From SIG587 sp045531585 (GTDB taxonomy: Bacteria > Bacillota > Clostridia > Oscillospirales > Acutalibacteraceae): a stretch of DNA of 64,000 bases. Positions 50,037 to 59,036 of the stretch are shown piece by piece. Numbering within the stretch: position 1 is the stretch's first letter; each line of letters starts with the position of its first letter. The DNA lies in contig JAZSEH010000056.1 of assembly GCA_045531585.1 (NCBI GenBank), positions 7,261 through 71,260 on the forward strand, read 5' to 3'. A program made the position numbers and the translations under genes. The notes beneath the pieces are model-generated. The model had not been told where the DNA came from and made no database searches. It worked only from the letters and a program-made list of their open reading frames with translations.

Positions 50037-51959
50037 CTAAATATTTCTTTCTATGTATCTACAAATTTCCTTTGCGGTATAGCGGTATTTTTCGTTGCTG
50101 TCATAGTCCTTTATAGAGAATTTCTCCGAAAGAGCAGAAAGTATGGAAAAGTACTGAATGCTTGTGCCGCCAAGGTCAAAAAATATATGTGCATCGGGTG
50201 ATATATCCTCCGCCTGAATTCCAAGTGCCTGGGCAATAATACCTTTTATCTCGGCAAGTAAAACGGGATTCAGGTCATCCTGATTTTGTTTTTGTGCCTT
50301 AACGTCGGCAAAGGGAATAAGGGTAACCTGACCTGAGGATATTTTAGAAAGCAGCTGCTTTCGGCTAACCTTAACGGCTGTAGGCGGAGCAAGGTCATCA
50401 TAAGTAAAGTAGAAGCCCCTTATTGCCGTTGCGGTAGGCAGGGTCTCATTCACGGCGTATATTTCGTTTACAGTATCGGTAATAGCCTCGTTTCCAAGGT
50501 AGGGATTTATCTGAACAACAATGGAAAGCTCCTCGCCTTCCTTTGCAGGAATTCCAAGAACGCAAAGTGCCTTAGCCCCTGCAATATTAAAGCGTTGCTC
50601 TACGGTATCGGGGTTAATGTTCTCGCCGTTTTCGCCTATTACCACGTCGGAGGTACGTCCTGAAATATAGTAATAACCTTCCTTTTCGGTAACAATATCT
50701 CCCGTATCAAACCAGCCTTCAAGGAATATTTCTTCACCGTTTATAAGCTTTCTTGTACAAAGGGAGCTGCCCCTTACCTGTAAAACGCCGTTCTCATCAA
50801 TTTTATACTCAACCGAATCAAAGGGTCTGCCTATAGAATTAAGATTGCGGTGCTTCGGCTTACTTCTGAGCTCTACCGAGGTAATGCCAATCTCACTCAT
50901 TCCGTAGCCGTTATGCAGGCTGTAGCCTATACCGTTAAAAAGCTTTATAGCAGAATCTCTTACGTAGCTTCCGCCGTTTATGCAAAAGCAAATTGAGGGT
51001 CCAAAAAGCTTATCGGTAACCTCGCCCATAACGGATTTCGCTATTTCAGGGCCAAAGGCAGGGAAAAGGTTTTGAAGAGCGGTCATAGCCTTCAGTCCCT
51101 TTTCAAACTTTTTCTGCTTTTTCTCGCTTTCCTTAGAAAGGGTGGATAGTAACTGCTTTTCCACCGTGTGCCAAAGCATAGGTACCGCAAAAATATGGGT
51201 AACCTTATGGCGGCGGCAGGTTTTAAGAATAGTCTCGGCCGAGTAATCCCTTAAGAATACCAGGGTTCGTCCAAAAAAGGTAAACCAGAAGTACACTGCA
51301 AAAAGCCCGAAAATATGGTAAAAGGGCAGGAAGGCGAGCTGTTTAAGCTCACCCTTATAATGCTTTGCCATTCGGGGGCATTCCTTGATTATGGATTTAA
51401 AATTAAGTATCTGCTCAGCTATCTGCTGTCCCTTATAAAAGCATACCACCTCATTCATTGAGGTAGCAGAGGAGGAAAATGCAAGCTCATTTTCAAAAAC
51501 CTCCTCAGGGGGAAGGGGAGCATCGGTATAAAGAGAGCTTATATCAATACCCTGAGCATCAAAGGCAGTATCACCAATACAAACCACCTGCTTTATGTCA
51601 AGGGTCTTTAGAATAGCCTGTGTAAGGGAGGCAGGGTAGCGCATATTTATAAGATATGGCTTGTTGCCGCTGAGCAGTATAGCCCAAAAGGCAATTATCC
51701 ACTCGGTTGAGTTTTCCATTTCAAGGCCTACGTAGCCGTGTGTTGCACCTATCCTTGCATACAGTCCCGCCGCGGCAGAAAGAATTTGTTCCTTCACCTT
51801 TGCGTAGGAGTGCTTATGTATGCGAAAACCGTCGTTTTCCTCGCAAAGTATATTATCCTCGGCATCAAACATAATTTCAAAAATAGCCTTAAGGTCTTTT
51901 TTGGAATTTACAAGTGCCGCCTCGTGGTGCTTTATGAATCTTTTTAAATTTCCGTTCAT
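50037..51959 (-). CDS. Acyl-AMP ligase fused to a C-terminal acyl carrier domain
   Basis: The 640-residue protein has an adenylate-forming domain (1-550) with FLPFYHIFGLFAVYFWF, LHNGYGMSEIG, WFDTGD and GRTSDVVIGENGENINP. The C-terminal lysine motif is KVSRKQLL. A carrier domain follows (565-640) with the serine in DLGGTSIQYFS. The P-loop region reads ELAFSSSATSMNEVVCF, lacking the Gly and Lys of the usual TSGTTGxPK. It probably activates a fatty acid and loads it onto its own carrier. It heads a tight operon with two acyltransferases, a second carrier and an LRAT protein. Confidence 0.85.
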   Translation of the reverse strand: MNGNLKRFIKHHEAALVNSKKDLKAIFEIMFDAEDNILCEENDGFRIHKHSYAKVKEQILSAAAGLYARIGATHGYVGLEMENSTEWIIAFWAILLSGNKPYLINMRYPASLTQAILKTLDIKQVVCIGDTAFDAQGIDISSLYTDAPLPPEEVFENELAFSSSATSMNEVVCFYKGQQIAEQILNFKSIIKECPRMAKHYKGELKQLAFLPFYHIFGLFAVYFWFTFFGRTLVFLRDYSAETILKTCRRHKVTHIFAVPMLWHTVEKQLLSTLSKESEKKQKKFEKGLKAMTALQNLFPAFGPEIAKSVMGEVTDKLFGPSICFCINGGSYVRDSAIKLFNGIGYSLHNGYGMSEIGITSVELRSKPKHRNLNSIGRPFDSVEYKIDENGVLQVRGSSLCTRKLINGEEIFLEGWFDTGDIVTEKEGYYYISGRTSDVVIGENGENINPDTVEQRFNIAGAKALCVLGIPAKEGEELSIVVQINPYLGNEAITDTVNEIYAVNETLPTATAIRGFYFTYDDLAPPTAVKVSRKQLLSKISSGQVTLIPFADVKAQKQNQDDLNPVLLAEIKGIIAQALGIQAEDISPDAHIFFDLGGTSIQYFSILSALSEKFSIKDYDSNEKYRYTAKEICRYIERNI

Positions 51960-51991
51960 AATCTCTCCGCAAATAAAAAATATACACCATA

Positions 51992-52020
51992 ATTATAAAA
52001 TTATTGCATATAAAAGTCAA
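51992..52020 (-). promoter_or_regulatory. Sigma-A promoter of the five-gene lipid operon
   Basis: On the minus strand TTGACT (52020-52015) and TATAAT (51997-51992) are separated by 17 bases. Confidence 0.7.
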
Positions 52021-52023
52021 GAA

Positions 52024-52050
52024 AAAAGGCACTCTGCTGAGTGCCTTTTT
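52024..52050. terminator. Terminator of the zinc-ribbon gene
   Basis: An 11-bp stem (AAAAGGCACTC / GAGTGCCTTTT) with a TGCT loop has T runs on either strand. It separates the zinc-ribbon gene from the lipid operon promoter. Confidence 0.7.
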
Positions 52051-52060
52051 GTAAAACAAA

Positions 52061-52543
52061 TTAAAAACTTGAAGTACTTGCCAAACCAAAGAACAACATA
52101 ACCGATGATAAAATAACACCGACAATACCAAGTATTTTACCCACACGGCTAAAGGTGTTTGTTCCACCTGCGTTTATGTAATTTTTGGAAAGAATAAGAC
52201 CCACAAGAGAAAGGGGAAAACTGAAAAAGAAGAAAAGAATTCCGGAAACGGCAACTCCTTCAAGTTCTTCTTCTATCAAGAAAATTAAACTGTAAAAAGA
52301 AGCAAGGCTACTCATTGCTATTCCTGCAATGCTAAGTGCCATACCCACAATGCTTTTAGCCTTTGAGGGCGGTGCCGCGGTATACACTGGCTGCTGATAT
52401 TGATATTGAGGCTGTACAGGCTCCTGATACACAGGCTGTACCGGAGGCGCAGGGGGTGCCTGCTCAACCATGGCGGTACCGCATTTAGGGCAGAAGTTTA
52501 TAGCCTCTTGTGACGTATTATTACAGTTAGGACAAATTCTCAT
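52061..52543 (-). CDS. Zinc-ribbon membrane protein (DUF4190-like)
   Basis: The protein is 160 residues from ATG 52543, after AAAGGAGG. An N-terminal zinc ribbon (CPNCNNTS...CPKCG, Cys4-Cys18 region) is followed by a Pro/Gln/Tyr-rich linker (35-65) and three or four hydrophobic spans. The layout fits small zinc-ribbon proteins whose membrane part resembles DUF4190. Function unknown. It is a single gene between a promoter and a terminator. Confidence 0.65.
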   Translation of the reverse strand: MRICPNCNNTSQEAINFCPKCGTAMVEQAPPAPPVQPVYQEPVQPQYQYQQPVYTAAPPSKAKSIVGMALSIAGIAMSSLASFYSLIFLIEEELEGVAVSGILFFFFSFPLSLVGLILSKNYINAGGTNTFSRVGKILGIVGVILSSVMLFFGLASTSSF

Positions 52544-52567
52544 AACAATTACCTCCTTTATAGTTTT

Positions 52568-52596
52568 ATTATATAACAAAAAACCATATAATGCAA
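52568..52596 (-). promoter_or_regulatory. Promoter of the zinc-ribbon gene
   Basis: On the minus strand TTGCAT (52596-52591) and TATAAT (52573-52568) are separated by 17 bases. It is back to back with the SPFH promoter. Confidence 0.6.
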
Positions 52597-52607
52597 GTGC
52601 GTTTTTA

Positions 52608-52637
52608 TTGACAGTGATATGCGTGGTATGATATAAT
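52608..52637 (+). promoter_or_regulatory. Promoter of the SPFH gene
   Basis: TTGACA (52608-52613), 18-base spacer and TATAAT (52632-52637). Confidence 0.65.
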
Positions 52638-52666
52638 TTATACATAATAAATAGGAGGTAGATATT

Positions 52667-53605
52667 ATGCCATTTGTAATTTTAGGTATTGTTTTATTTG
52701 TTGTAATACTGTGTCTGAGAATTGTTCCTCAAGCAACCGAGCACGTTATTGAGCGCCTTGGAAAATATCAAAAAACCTGGGGCGCAGGTCTGCATTTTCT
52801 CATTCCTGTAATTGACCGTGTTGCAAAAAAGGTGACACTTAAGGAGCAGGTGCTTGATTCACCTCCTCAGCCTGTTATAACCAAGGATAACGTTACAATG
52901 CAGATAGACACCGTTGTTTATTTTAAGGTGTTTGATGCTAAGCTGTTCACCTACGGTGCGGTAAATCCCATAAGCGCCCTTTCAAACCTCACCGCTACTA
53001 CCCTTCGTAATATTGTGGGTGAGCTTGAGCTTGATGATACCCTGACCTCCCGTGATACCATTAACGGAAAAATGACCGAGATACTTGACTCTGCTACCGA
53101 CCAGTGGGGTATTAAGGTAAACCGTGTTGAGCTTAAAAATATAATTCCTCCTGCCGAAATTCAAAACGCTATGGAAAAGCAAATGAAGGCTGAGCGTGAC
53201 CGCCGTGAGACCCTGCTTGAGGCTGAGGGTCACAAGGCCGCCGTTATAACCCGAGCAGAGGGTGATAAACAGGCTATGATTCTTGCGGCAGAGGGTGAAA
53301 GGGACGCCAGAATTGCCCGTGCCGAGGGTGAAGCCAAGGCAATTTTACTTGCCAAGCAGGCCGAGGCTGACGGTCTTGCCGCATTAAAGGCGGCGGGTGT
53401 TGACGAAGCGGTGCTTGAGCTTAAAAAATATGAGGCGCTGGTTTCCATGTCCAACGGTACGGCATCTAAAATAATTGTTCCTACCGATGCCGTTCAAATG
53501 ACCAAGGCAAACGTGCTTTTCAGTGAAACCGCAGGTCTTGGGGACGTTACAAAGCCATCGGCCAAAAAGCCCGATGCTAAAAAGACCGACCCCTGTTGCG
53601 AATAA
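52667..53605 (+). CDS. SPFH/stomatin-family membrane protein (QmcA-like)
   Basis: The 312-residue protein has an N-terminal membrane anchor (3-20), an SPFH domain (ERLGKYQKTWGAGLHFLIPV, then TKDNVTMQIDTVVYFKVFD) and a long charged coiled coil rich in Ala, Glu and Arg (about 175-240, RRETLLEAEGHKAAVITRAE). Stomatin-type proteins oligomerise in ordered membrane patches and often associate with proteases; no NfeD partner is next to it. A strong GGAGG precedes the ATG. Confidence 0.9.
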   Translation: MPFVILGIVLFVVILCLRIVPQATEHVIERLGKYQKTWGAGLHFLIPVIDRVAKKVTLKEQVLDSPPQPVITKDNVTMQIDTVVYFKVFDAKLFTYGAVNPISALSNLTATTLRNIVGELELDDTLTSRDTINGKMTEILDSATDQWGIKVNRVELKNIIPPAEIQNAMEKQMKAERDRRETLLEAEGHKAAVITRAEGDKQAMILAAEGERDARIARAEGEAKAILLAKQAEADGLAALKAAGVDEAVLELKKYEALVSMSNGTASKIIVPTDAVQMTKANVLFSETAGLGDVTKPSAKKPDAKKTDPCCE

Positions 53606-53646
53606 AATTACGGAAGGGGAAACCCTTCCTTTTTTTTGGTGATAAA

Positions 53647-54534
53647 ATGAAAAAAATAATATCCTTAATAAGCGTAGCGCTTGTAATTTGCCTTTGCCTT
53701 GCGGGCTGTGCAAATACAGGTGTGCAAAGCGCAGTAACAAGCAGTGGCGATTCCTACATAGCAAGCGTTAACGAGGTTCCTTCCTTTGGGAATTCGCCTT
53801 ATGTGGAAATTAAAAATAATGAGCCTGATTTTTCTGCTGAGCAATTAAAGCCTACCGCCTTTGAAAACTATAGCCCCCTTGATGTTTTGGGACGGTGCGG
53901 TGTGGCCTTTGCCTGTATAGGAAAAGAACTTATGCCTGAAGAGGAGCGTGAGGGGATAGGGCAGATAAAACCCTCAGGTTGGCAGACTGTCAAGTATGAT
54001 ATTGTGGACGGTAAGTACCTTTATAACCGTTGCCACCTGATAGGCTTTCAGCTTGCAGGGGAAAATGCTAACGAGAAAAATCTTATTACAGGTACACGGT
54101 ATATGAACGTGGAGGGTATGCTGCCCTTTGAAAACCAAATTGCCGACTACGTTAAGGATACGGGCAGTCACGTGCTTTACCGCGTTACCCCTGTTTATGA
54201 CGGGGCAAATTTAGTTGCCCGCGGCGTTCAGCTTGAGGCGAAATCCGTTGAGGATAACGGCAAGGGCGTTTGCTTTAACGTGTACGTTTATAATAATCAG
54301 CCGGGGATAAAAATAGATTATGCCACAGGCAAAAGCAGTCTGATTGACGGCACCTCAAATATAGCAAGTGATGAAAAAATACAGTATATCGTAAATATTA
54401 ACACTAAAAAATTCCACCTGCCATCCTGTGAAAATGCAAAGGATATTAAGGCGGAAAACAGAAAAGAATACATTGGTACAATGGAGCAGCTTGAGAACAA
54501 CGGCTACTCACCCTGTAAGCTTTGTCTTAAATAA
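53647..54534 (+). CDS. Secreted lipoprotein with DNA/RNA non-specific endonuclease domain
   Basis: The protein is 295 residues from ATG 53647; the open frame starts earlier but overlaps the SPFH gene. A lipoprotein signal ends in CLAGC (Cys20). The nuclease domain contains YNRCHLIGFQLAGENANEKN, in which His is the likely general base and Asn binds the metal, and LITGTRYMNVEGMLPFENQI, as in DNA-entry nucleases. A short C-terminal module (FHLPSCENAK...YSPCKLC) may bind a metal. It may degrade external DNA or take part in uptake. yifB/comM elsewhere in the window is compatible with competence. Confidence 0.85.
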   Translation: MKKIISLISVALVICLCLAGCANTGVQSAVTSSGDSYIASVNEVPSFGNSPYVEIKNNEPDFSAEQLKPTAFENYSPLDVLGRCGVAFACIGKELMPEEEREGIGQIKPSGWQTVKYDIVDGKYLYNRCHLIGFQLAGENANEKNLITGTRYMNVEGMLPFENQIADYVKDTGSHVLYRVTPVYDGANLVARGVQLEAKSVEDNGKGVCFNVYVYNNQPGIKIDYATGKSSLIDGTSNIASDEKIQYIVNINTKKFHLPSCENAKDIKAENRKEYIGTMEQLENNGYSPCKLCLK

Positions 54535-54563
54535 AAAAAGAGCCTTTAAAGGCTCTTTTTTAT
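54535..54563. terminator. Terminator between convergent genes
   Basis: The stem AAAAAGAGCC / GGCTCTTTTT with a TTTAAA loop has A and T runs on both sides. Confidence 0.75.
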
Positions 54564-54565
54564 TT

Positions 54566-54997
54566 TTAAAGCTTTTGTATATCCGCTTCGGTTATAATAT
54601 GGAATCCGGCTGACTCAAGTGCCTTTTCTGCCGCCGCATTGTCTGCAACGCGGAGCACAACATAGGCGTGTTTTTCGGTCCTTGCCATGAAGGCATAAAG
54701 GTATTCCATATTAATCTGGGCCTTATCAAGCACTTCAAGGGCTTTTGAAAGCTTACCCGGTGCATCGCCTATCTTAACACCCACAACATCTGTGGTTTTA
54801 ATAAGATAGCCCTCATCTGAGAGAATTTTACGGGCAGTGTCATTATCATTTACTATAAGTCGCAGAATACCGAAATCCTCAGTATCGGCAATGGAGAGGG
54901 CACGGATATTTACATTATGATTTGCCAGAGTATCGGTAATGGCGACCAGCGCACCCTGCTTATTTTCAACAAATATGGTAAGTTGCTTTATAGACAT
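54566..54997 (-). CDS. ACT-domain protein paired with phenylacetate-CoA ligase
   Basis: The 143-residue protein consists of two ACT-like repeats (1-70, QLTIFVENKQGALVAITDTL; 72-143, GVKIGDAPGKLSKALEVLDK). ACT domains sense amino acids. Proteins like this regularly follow paaK genes in anaerobes and may bind an aromatic amino acid. It lies 14 bases after paaK under the same T-box. Confidence 0.85.
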   Translation of the reverse strand: MSIKQLTIFVENKQGALVAITDTLANHNVNIRALSIADTEDFGILRLIVNDNDTARKILSDEGYLIKTTDVVGVKIGDAPGKLSKALEVLDKAQINMEYLYAFMARTEKHAYVVLRVADNAAAEKALESAGFHIITEADIQKL

Positions 54998-55011
54998 AAT
55001 GCTTTCCTCCT

Positions 55012-56319
55012 TTATATAAGTTTTCGCTTATCAATTACGCGCACAGCCTTGCCTTCACTTCTGGTTATACTCTTGGGAGCAACAAGATGAACAGCAGGAT
55101 TGATTCCAAGCATAGTCTTCATTGCTTCGGCAAGCTTTTTCTCTAAAGAGGTAACACCGCTGACTGTATCGGTAAACTGATCGGGGTTCATCTCAACGTT
55201 AACATCAAAGGTATCGGTGTTACCCTTACGGTCAACTATAATCTGATAGTTAGGCTGATAGCCTTCATTAAGCAGAACGGTTTCAATCTGACTTGGGAAT
55301 ACGTTAACACCGCGGATAATAAGCATATCGTCACTTCTTCCCATGGGCTTAGCCATTTTAATGAGTGTACGTCCACAGGAACAAGGCTTACGGGAGAGAA
55401 CACATATATCACGTGTTCTGTAGCGGAGAAGTGGGAAGGCCTCCTTATCAAGGGCGGTGAACACAAGCTCGCCCTTACTGCCCTCAGGCAGAACCTCGCC
55501 TGTATCGGGGTCAATTATTTCTGCAAGGAAGTGGTCCTCGTTTATATGCATACCTGTCTGCTCACTGCATTCAAAGGATACACCGGGGCCGGAGGTCTCG
55601 GTAAGTCCGTAAATATCGTAGGCCTTAATGCCTAAGGTCTCCTCAATGTTTTTACGCATCTCCTCGGTCCAGGGCTCTGCACCGAAAATACCTGCCTTTA
55701 AGGGAATGTCGTCAGGGCCATAGCCCATTTCCTTTAAGGTCTCGCCTATGTATGCGGCATAGGAGGGGGTACAGCAAAGAATGGTGGCTTTAAGGTCAGT
55801 CATAAACATTATCTGCCTCTCGGTAAAGCCTGAGGACATGGGCAAGGTAAGACATCCAACCTTGTGTGAGCCGCCGTTAAGACCGGGGCCGCCTGTAAAC
55901 AGTCCGTAACCATAGGCTACCTGACAAACGTCCTCCTTAGTGCCGCCTGCGGCAACTATGGCACGGGCGCAGCAGTCCTCCCAAAGGTCAATATCGTGCT
56001 GTGTATAGAAAGCAACAACGCGCTTTCCGGTTGTGCCCGAGGTGGACTGAATTCTTACACAGTCCTCAAGTGGCTTTGCAAGCAGTCCGTAGGGGTAGGC
56101 GTCTCTTAAATCTGCCTTGGTAAGGAAGGGGAGCTTGTGCAGATCCTCAATACCCTTGATGTCGTCAGGAGTAACGCCCTTTTCATCCATAAGCTTTTTG
56201 TAATAGGGCACGTTTTCATATACGTGCTTTACCTGCTTTACAAGCTTTTCGGACTGAAGCTTCTTAATTTCCTCAACCGGCATCGTTTCGATTTCTTTTT
56301 GATAATAGTTTTGTGCCAT
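55012..56319 (-). CDS. paaK: Phenylacetate-CoA ligase
   Basis: The protein is 435 residues from ATG 56319 (MAQNYYQKEIE), after AAAGGATG. The AMP-binding P-loop is IQSTSGTTGKRVV; other motifs are YGLTETSGPGV, YRTRDICVL and the C-terminal KAVRVIDKRKLI. It activates phenylacetate or a related aryl acid with ATP and CoA. A T-box leader lies directly upstream, while iorBA on the far side supplies an enzyme that interconverts aryl-acetyl-CoA and aryl-pyruvate. Confidence 0.9.
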   Translation of the reverse strand: MAQNYYQKEIETMPVEEIKKLQSEKLVKQVKHVYENVPYYKKLMDEKGVTPDDIKGIEDLHKLPFLTKADLRDAYPYGLLAKPLEDCVRIQSTSGTTGKRVVAFYTQHDIDLWEDCCARAIVAAGGTKEDVCQVAYGYGLFTGGPGLNGGSHKVGCLTLPMSSGFTERQIMFMTDLKATILCCTPSYAAYIGETLKEMGYGPDDIPLKAGIFGAEPWTEEMRKNIEETLGIKAYDIYGLTETSGPGVSFECSEQTGMHINEDHFLAEIIDPDTGEVLPEGSKGELVFTALDKEAFPLLRYRTRDICVLSRKPCSCGRTLIKMAKPMGRSDDMLIIRGVNVFPSQIETVLLNEGYQPNYQIIVDRKGNTDTFDVNVEMNPDQFTDTVSGVTSLEKKLAEAMKTMLGINPAVHLVAPKSITRSEGKAVRVIDKRKLI

Positions 56320-56371
56320 ATAAATCATCCTTTCTGCTTTTTTGTTTGGTACAAACCTTTGGAATGAAAGG

Positions 56372-56672
56372 AAACAAAAAGTCCTCTGCATTCCAATAAA
56401 GAATACAGAGGACGAGAAAATAAAAATCCCGTGGTACCACCTCAGTTTACTGCTATCTCACGGTAGCAGCCTTGTCAGGTACTATCATACCCTTAGTTCT
56501 GTTACGGGAACACCCGTTGCATCCTACTTAAGATTTCTCTTGTTCAGCGCACTGCTACAGAATGAATTCAAAATGGACTTCCTCTTTGCCTTGCACCAAC
56601 CGGCAACTCTCTATAGATTCTATCCAAACTTACTTGTTTCCGATCATCGCATTTAGTAGCGCTTTAACGCGC
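56372..56672 (-). promoter_or_regulatory. T-box leader, probably phenylalanine-specific
   Basis: On the minus strand the leader has the stem I AGAGAGTTGCCGGTTGGTGC distal motif. A specifier-loop candidate reads GAATTCATT with codon TTC (56566-56564). The T-box antiterminator core GAGGTGGTACCACGG spans about 56443-56429. A terminator follows with the stem GTCCTCTG / CAGAGGAC and TTTTT (56414-56372). Uncharged tRNA-Phe would prevent termination and switch on paaK. The T-box call is firm; the codon assignment is by eye. Confidence 0.85.
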
Positions 56673-56678
56673 TAACTT

Positions 56679-56707
56679 ATTTTAGCACGGCAAATTTAAA
56701 AAGTCAA
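56679..56707 (-). promoter_or_regulatory. Promoter of the T-box/paaK transcript
   Basis: On the minus strand TTGACT (56707-56702) and TAAAAT (56684-56679) are separated by 17 bases. Confidence 0.65.
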
Positions 56708-56713
56708 CACTTT

Positions 56714-57286
56714 TTATGCGTTGTATCCAAGCTCAAATGCTTTTTTATTCATTTCGACAAACTTGGGCGCAACGGTGTTTTCAATGGCGGTTATCCACTT
56801 TTCATATGGAATATCAAAGTACTTTGATGCCTTACCCATAAGAACAATATTTACCGCCTTTGAGGAGCCTGCCTCCTCCGCAAGACTTAAGGCATCAAGA
56901 GCATCAATATCCACACCCTTTTGGGTGAGCTCATCAAGAACCGTTTCAGGATACTGTGCAGCACCTATAATTACAGGCATAGGGTCTATCTGCTGTGTGT
57001 TAACAACAATTTTTCCACCCTTTTTAAGATACTTTGCATAGCGTGCCGCCTCTAACTTTTCAAAGGAGATTATAACGTCGGCCTCGCCCTCGGTAACAAT
57101 GGGGGAGTACACCCTTTCACCAAAGCGCACGTAGGTAACAACCGAGCCACCGCGCTGGCTCATACCGTGAACCTCGCTTACCTTTACGTCAAAGCCCTCG
57201 TCAACTAAAAGTCTGCCAAGAAGCTTTGAGGCAAGCAGGCTTCCCTGACCGCCAACGCCAACTATCATAACACTTGTAGTTTTCAT
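56714..57286 (-). CDS. iorB: Indolepyruvate ferredoxin oxidoreductase subunit beta
   Basis: The 190-residue gamma-type subunit has the nucleotide motif GVGGQGSLLASKLLG (11-25), SEVHGMSQRGGSVVTYVRFG and the tail segment. With IorA it interconverts aryl pyruvate and aryl-acetyl-CoA with ferredoxin. It starts 13 bases after iorA. Confidence 0.92.
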   Translation of the reverse strand: MKTTSVMIVGVGGQGSLLASKLLGRLLVDEGFDVKVSEVHGMSQRGGSVVTYVRFGERVYSPIVTEGEADVIISFEKLEAARYAKYLKKGGKIVVNTQQIDPMPVIIGAAQYPETVLDELTQKGVDIDALDALSLAEEAGSSKAVNIVLMGKASKYFDIPYEKWITAIENTVAPKFVEMNKKAFELGYNA

Positions 57287-57299
57287 TTTAATATCCCCC

Positions 57300-59024
57300 T
57301 TATACTATAGCGTCAAATGCGCAAAGCTGTTTGCATACGCCGCAGCCAACGCACAGGGTATTATCAATTTTTGCCTTACCGTCTTTAAGACTTATTGCAG
57401 GGCAGCCAAGGCCCATACAGCGCTTACAGGACTTGCATTTATCACTTTCCACCTTTAAAGGTGCCTCGTGCTTAACCGATTTCAGAAGCACACACGGTCT
57501 TCTTGAAATGATAACAGAAGGTTCATCTGCTGCAAGTTCTTCCTTTAAGGCAACCTGACAGGCCTTAAGGTCATAAGGGTCCACCACACGAACACGGTTA
57601 ATACCAAGAGCTTTACATAAAGCCTCCAAATCAACCTTGGCGGCAGGGTCACCCTTAATGTTAAAGCCTGTGGTGGGATTTTGCTGATGTCCCGTCATAC
57701 CTGTAATGGAGTTATCAAGTATAATTACGGTGGAGTTGGTAGCATTATAAGCAATGTTAACAAGTCCGGTCATACCCGAGTGCATAAAGGTAGAGTCACC
57801 AATAACGGCAACGCTTTTACCCTCACTATCCTCGCCCCTTGCGGCGTTAAAGCCGTGAAGTCCCGAAACCGAGGCACCCATGCAAAGTGTGGAATCAAGG
57901 GCATTAAGTGGAGGTACTGCACCAAGGGTATAGCAGCCGATGTCTCCCATAACGGTAATCTTATTTTTGGCTAAGGTATAGAATATTCCTCTGTGAGGAC
58001 AGCCTGCACACATCATAGGGGGACGGTTTGGTATAACGCTGTCGGCAGAAACATTTTCCTTAGCAGGAAGATTAAAGGCCGCGGCAATAGTGCTTTGTGA
58101 GAACTCACCAAGGGGTGAGAAAAGCTCCTTACCTATAACCTCAATACCAAGGGCTCTTACATGGGTTTCAATAATGGGGTCAAGCTCTTCAATAACGTAA
58201 AGCTTTTTAACCTTCGCGGCAAAATCCTTTATAAGCTTTACAGGCAGGGGATTAGGCATACCGATTTTAAGTATGCTTGCTTTTCCTCCCATAACCTCTT
58301 TAACGTACATATAGGAACAGCCCGAGGTTATAATACCAATCTCGTCGGAGTTCATTTCCACTTTATTGTAGATGCAATCCTCCGCAAGCTCGGTTAAGGC
58401 AGCGGTGCGCTCCTCCACAAAGGGGTGACGCTTTATTGCGTTACCGGGCATCATAATATATTTTGCGGGATTTTTCTCATAATCCTTTAAAACGGCAGGT
58501 ACCTTTTCGCCTGTTTCAACAATAGACTGGCTGTGTGCAATTCTTGTGCACATACGAAGTAAAACAGGGGTATCATATTTTTCTGAAAGCTCAAAGGCAG
58601 TTTTTGAAAATTCATAAGCCTCGGCGGAATCTGCAGGCTCAAGCATAGGCACCTTTGAGGCAATGGCATAGTGGCGGGAATCCTGCTCATTCTGGGAGGA
58701 ATGCATAGCAGGGTCATCTGCAACGCAGATTACCATACCGCCGTTTACACCTGTGTAAGAAAGGGTGAAAAGGGGGTCTGCCGCAACGTTTAGGCCAACG
58801 TGCTTCATTGCACAGGCGCTTCTTGCTCCTGCAAGGCTGGCGCCAAAGGCAACCTCTGCCGCAACCTTCTCGTTGGGGGCCCATTCGCTGTGTATGTCGT
58901 CATATTTGGATAAAAATTCGGTAATTTCGGTGCTGGGGGTGCCGGGATAGCTTGAAACAACTCCCAGACCGCCGTCATGCAGACCTGCGGCAACGGCCTT
59001 GTTGCCAATCATCAATTCTTTCAT
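57300..59024 (-). CDS. iorA: Indolepyruvate ferredoxin oxidoreductase subunit alpha
   Basis: The 574-residue subunit has the pyruvate-ferredoxin-oxidoreductase start (GNKAVAAGLHDGGLGVVSSY), a thiamine-diphosphate region (MGDIGCYTLG, then VIGDSTFMHSGMTGLVNIAY) and two four-cysteine iron-sulfur sites at the end (CKSCKRCMGLGCP and CVGCGVCKQLC). It acts on indole- or phenyl-pyruvate. AAGGAG precedes the ATG. It follows the acyl-CoA synthetase by 12 bases. Confidence 0.94.
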   Translation of the reverse strand: MKELMIGNKAVAAGLHDGGLGVVSSYPGTPSTEITEFLSKYDDIHSEWAPNEKVAAEVAFGASLAGARSACAMKHVGLNVAADPLFTLSYTGVNGGMVICVADDPAMHSSQNEQDSRHYAIASKVPMLEPADSAEAYEFSKTAFELSEKYDTPVLLRMCTRIAHSQSIVETGEKVPAVLKDYEKNPAKYIMMPGNAIKRHPFVEERTAALTELAEDCIYNKVEMNSDEIGIITSGCSYMYVKEVMGGKASILKIGMPNPLPVKLIKDFAAKVKKLYVIEELDPIIETHVRALGIEVIGKELFSPLGEFSQSTIAAAFNLPAKENVSADSVIPNRPPMMCAGCPHRGIFYTLAKNKITVMGDIGCYTLGAVPPLNALDSTLCMGASVSGLHGFNAARGEDSEGKSVAVIGDSTFMHSGMTGLVNIAYNATNSTVIILDNSITGMTGHQQNPTTGFNIKGDPAAKVDLEALCKALGINRVRVVDPYDLKACQVALKEELAADEPSVIISRRPCVLLKSVKHEAPLKVESDKCKSCKRCMGLGCPAISLKDGKAKIDNTLCVGCGVCKQLCAFDAIV

Positions 59025-59036
59025 GATATGTACTCC

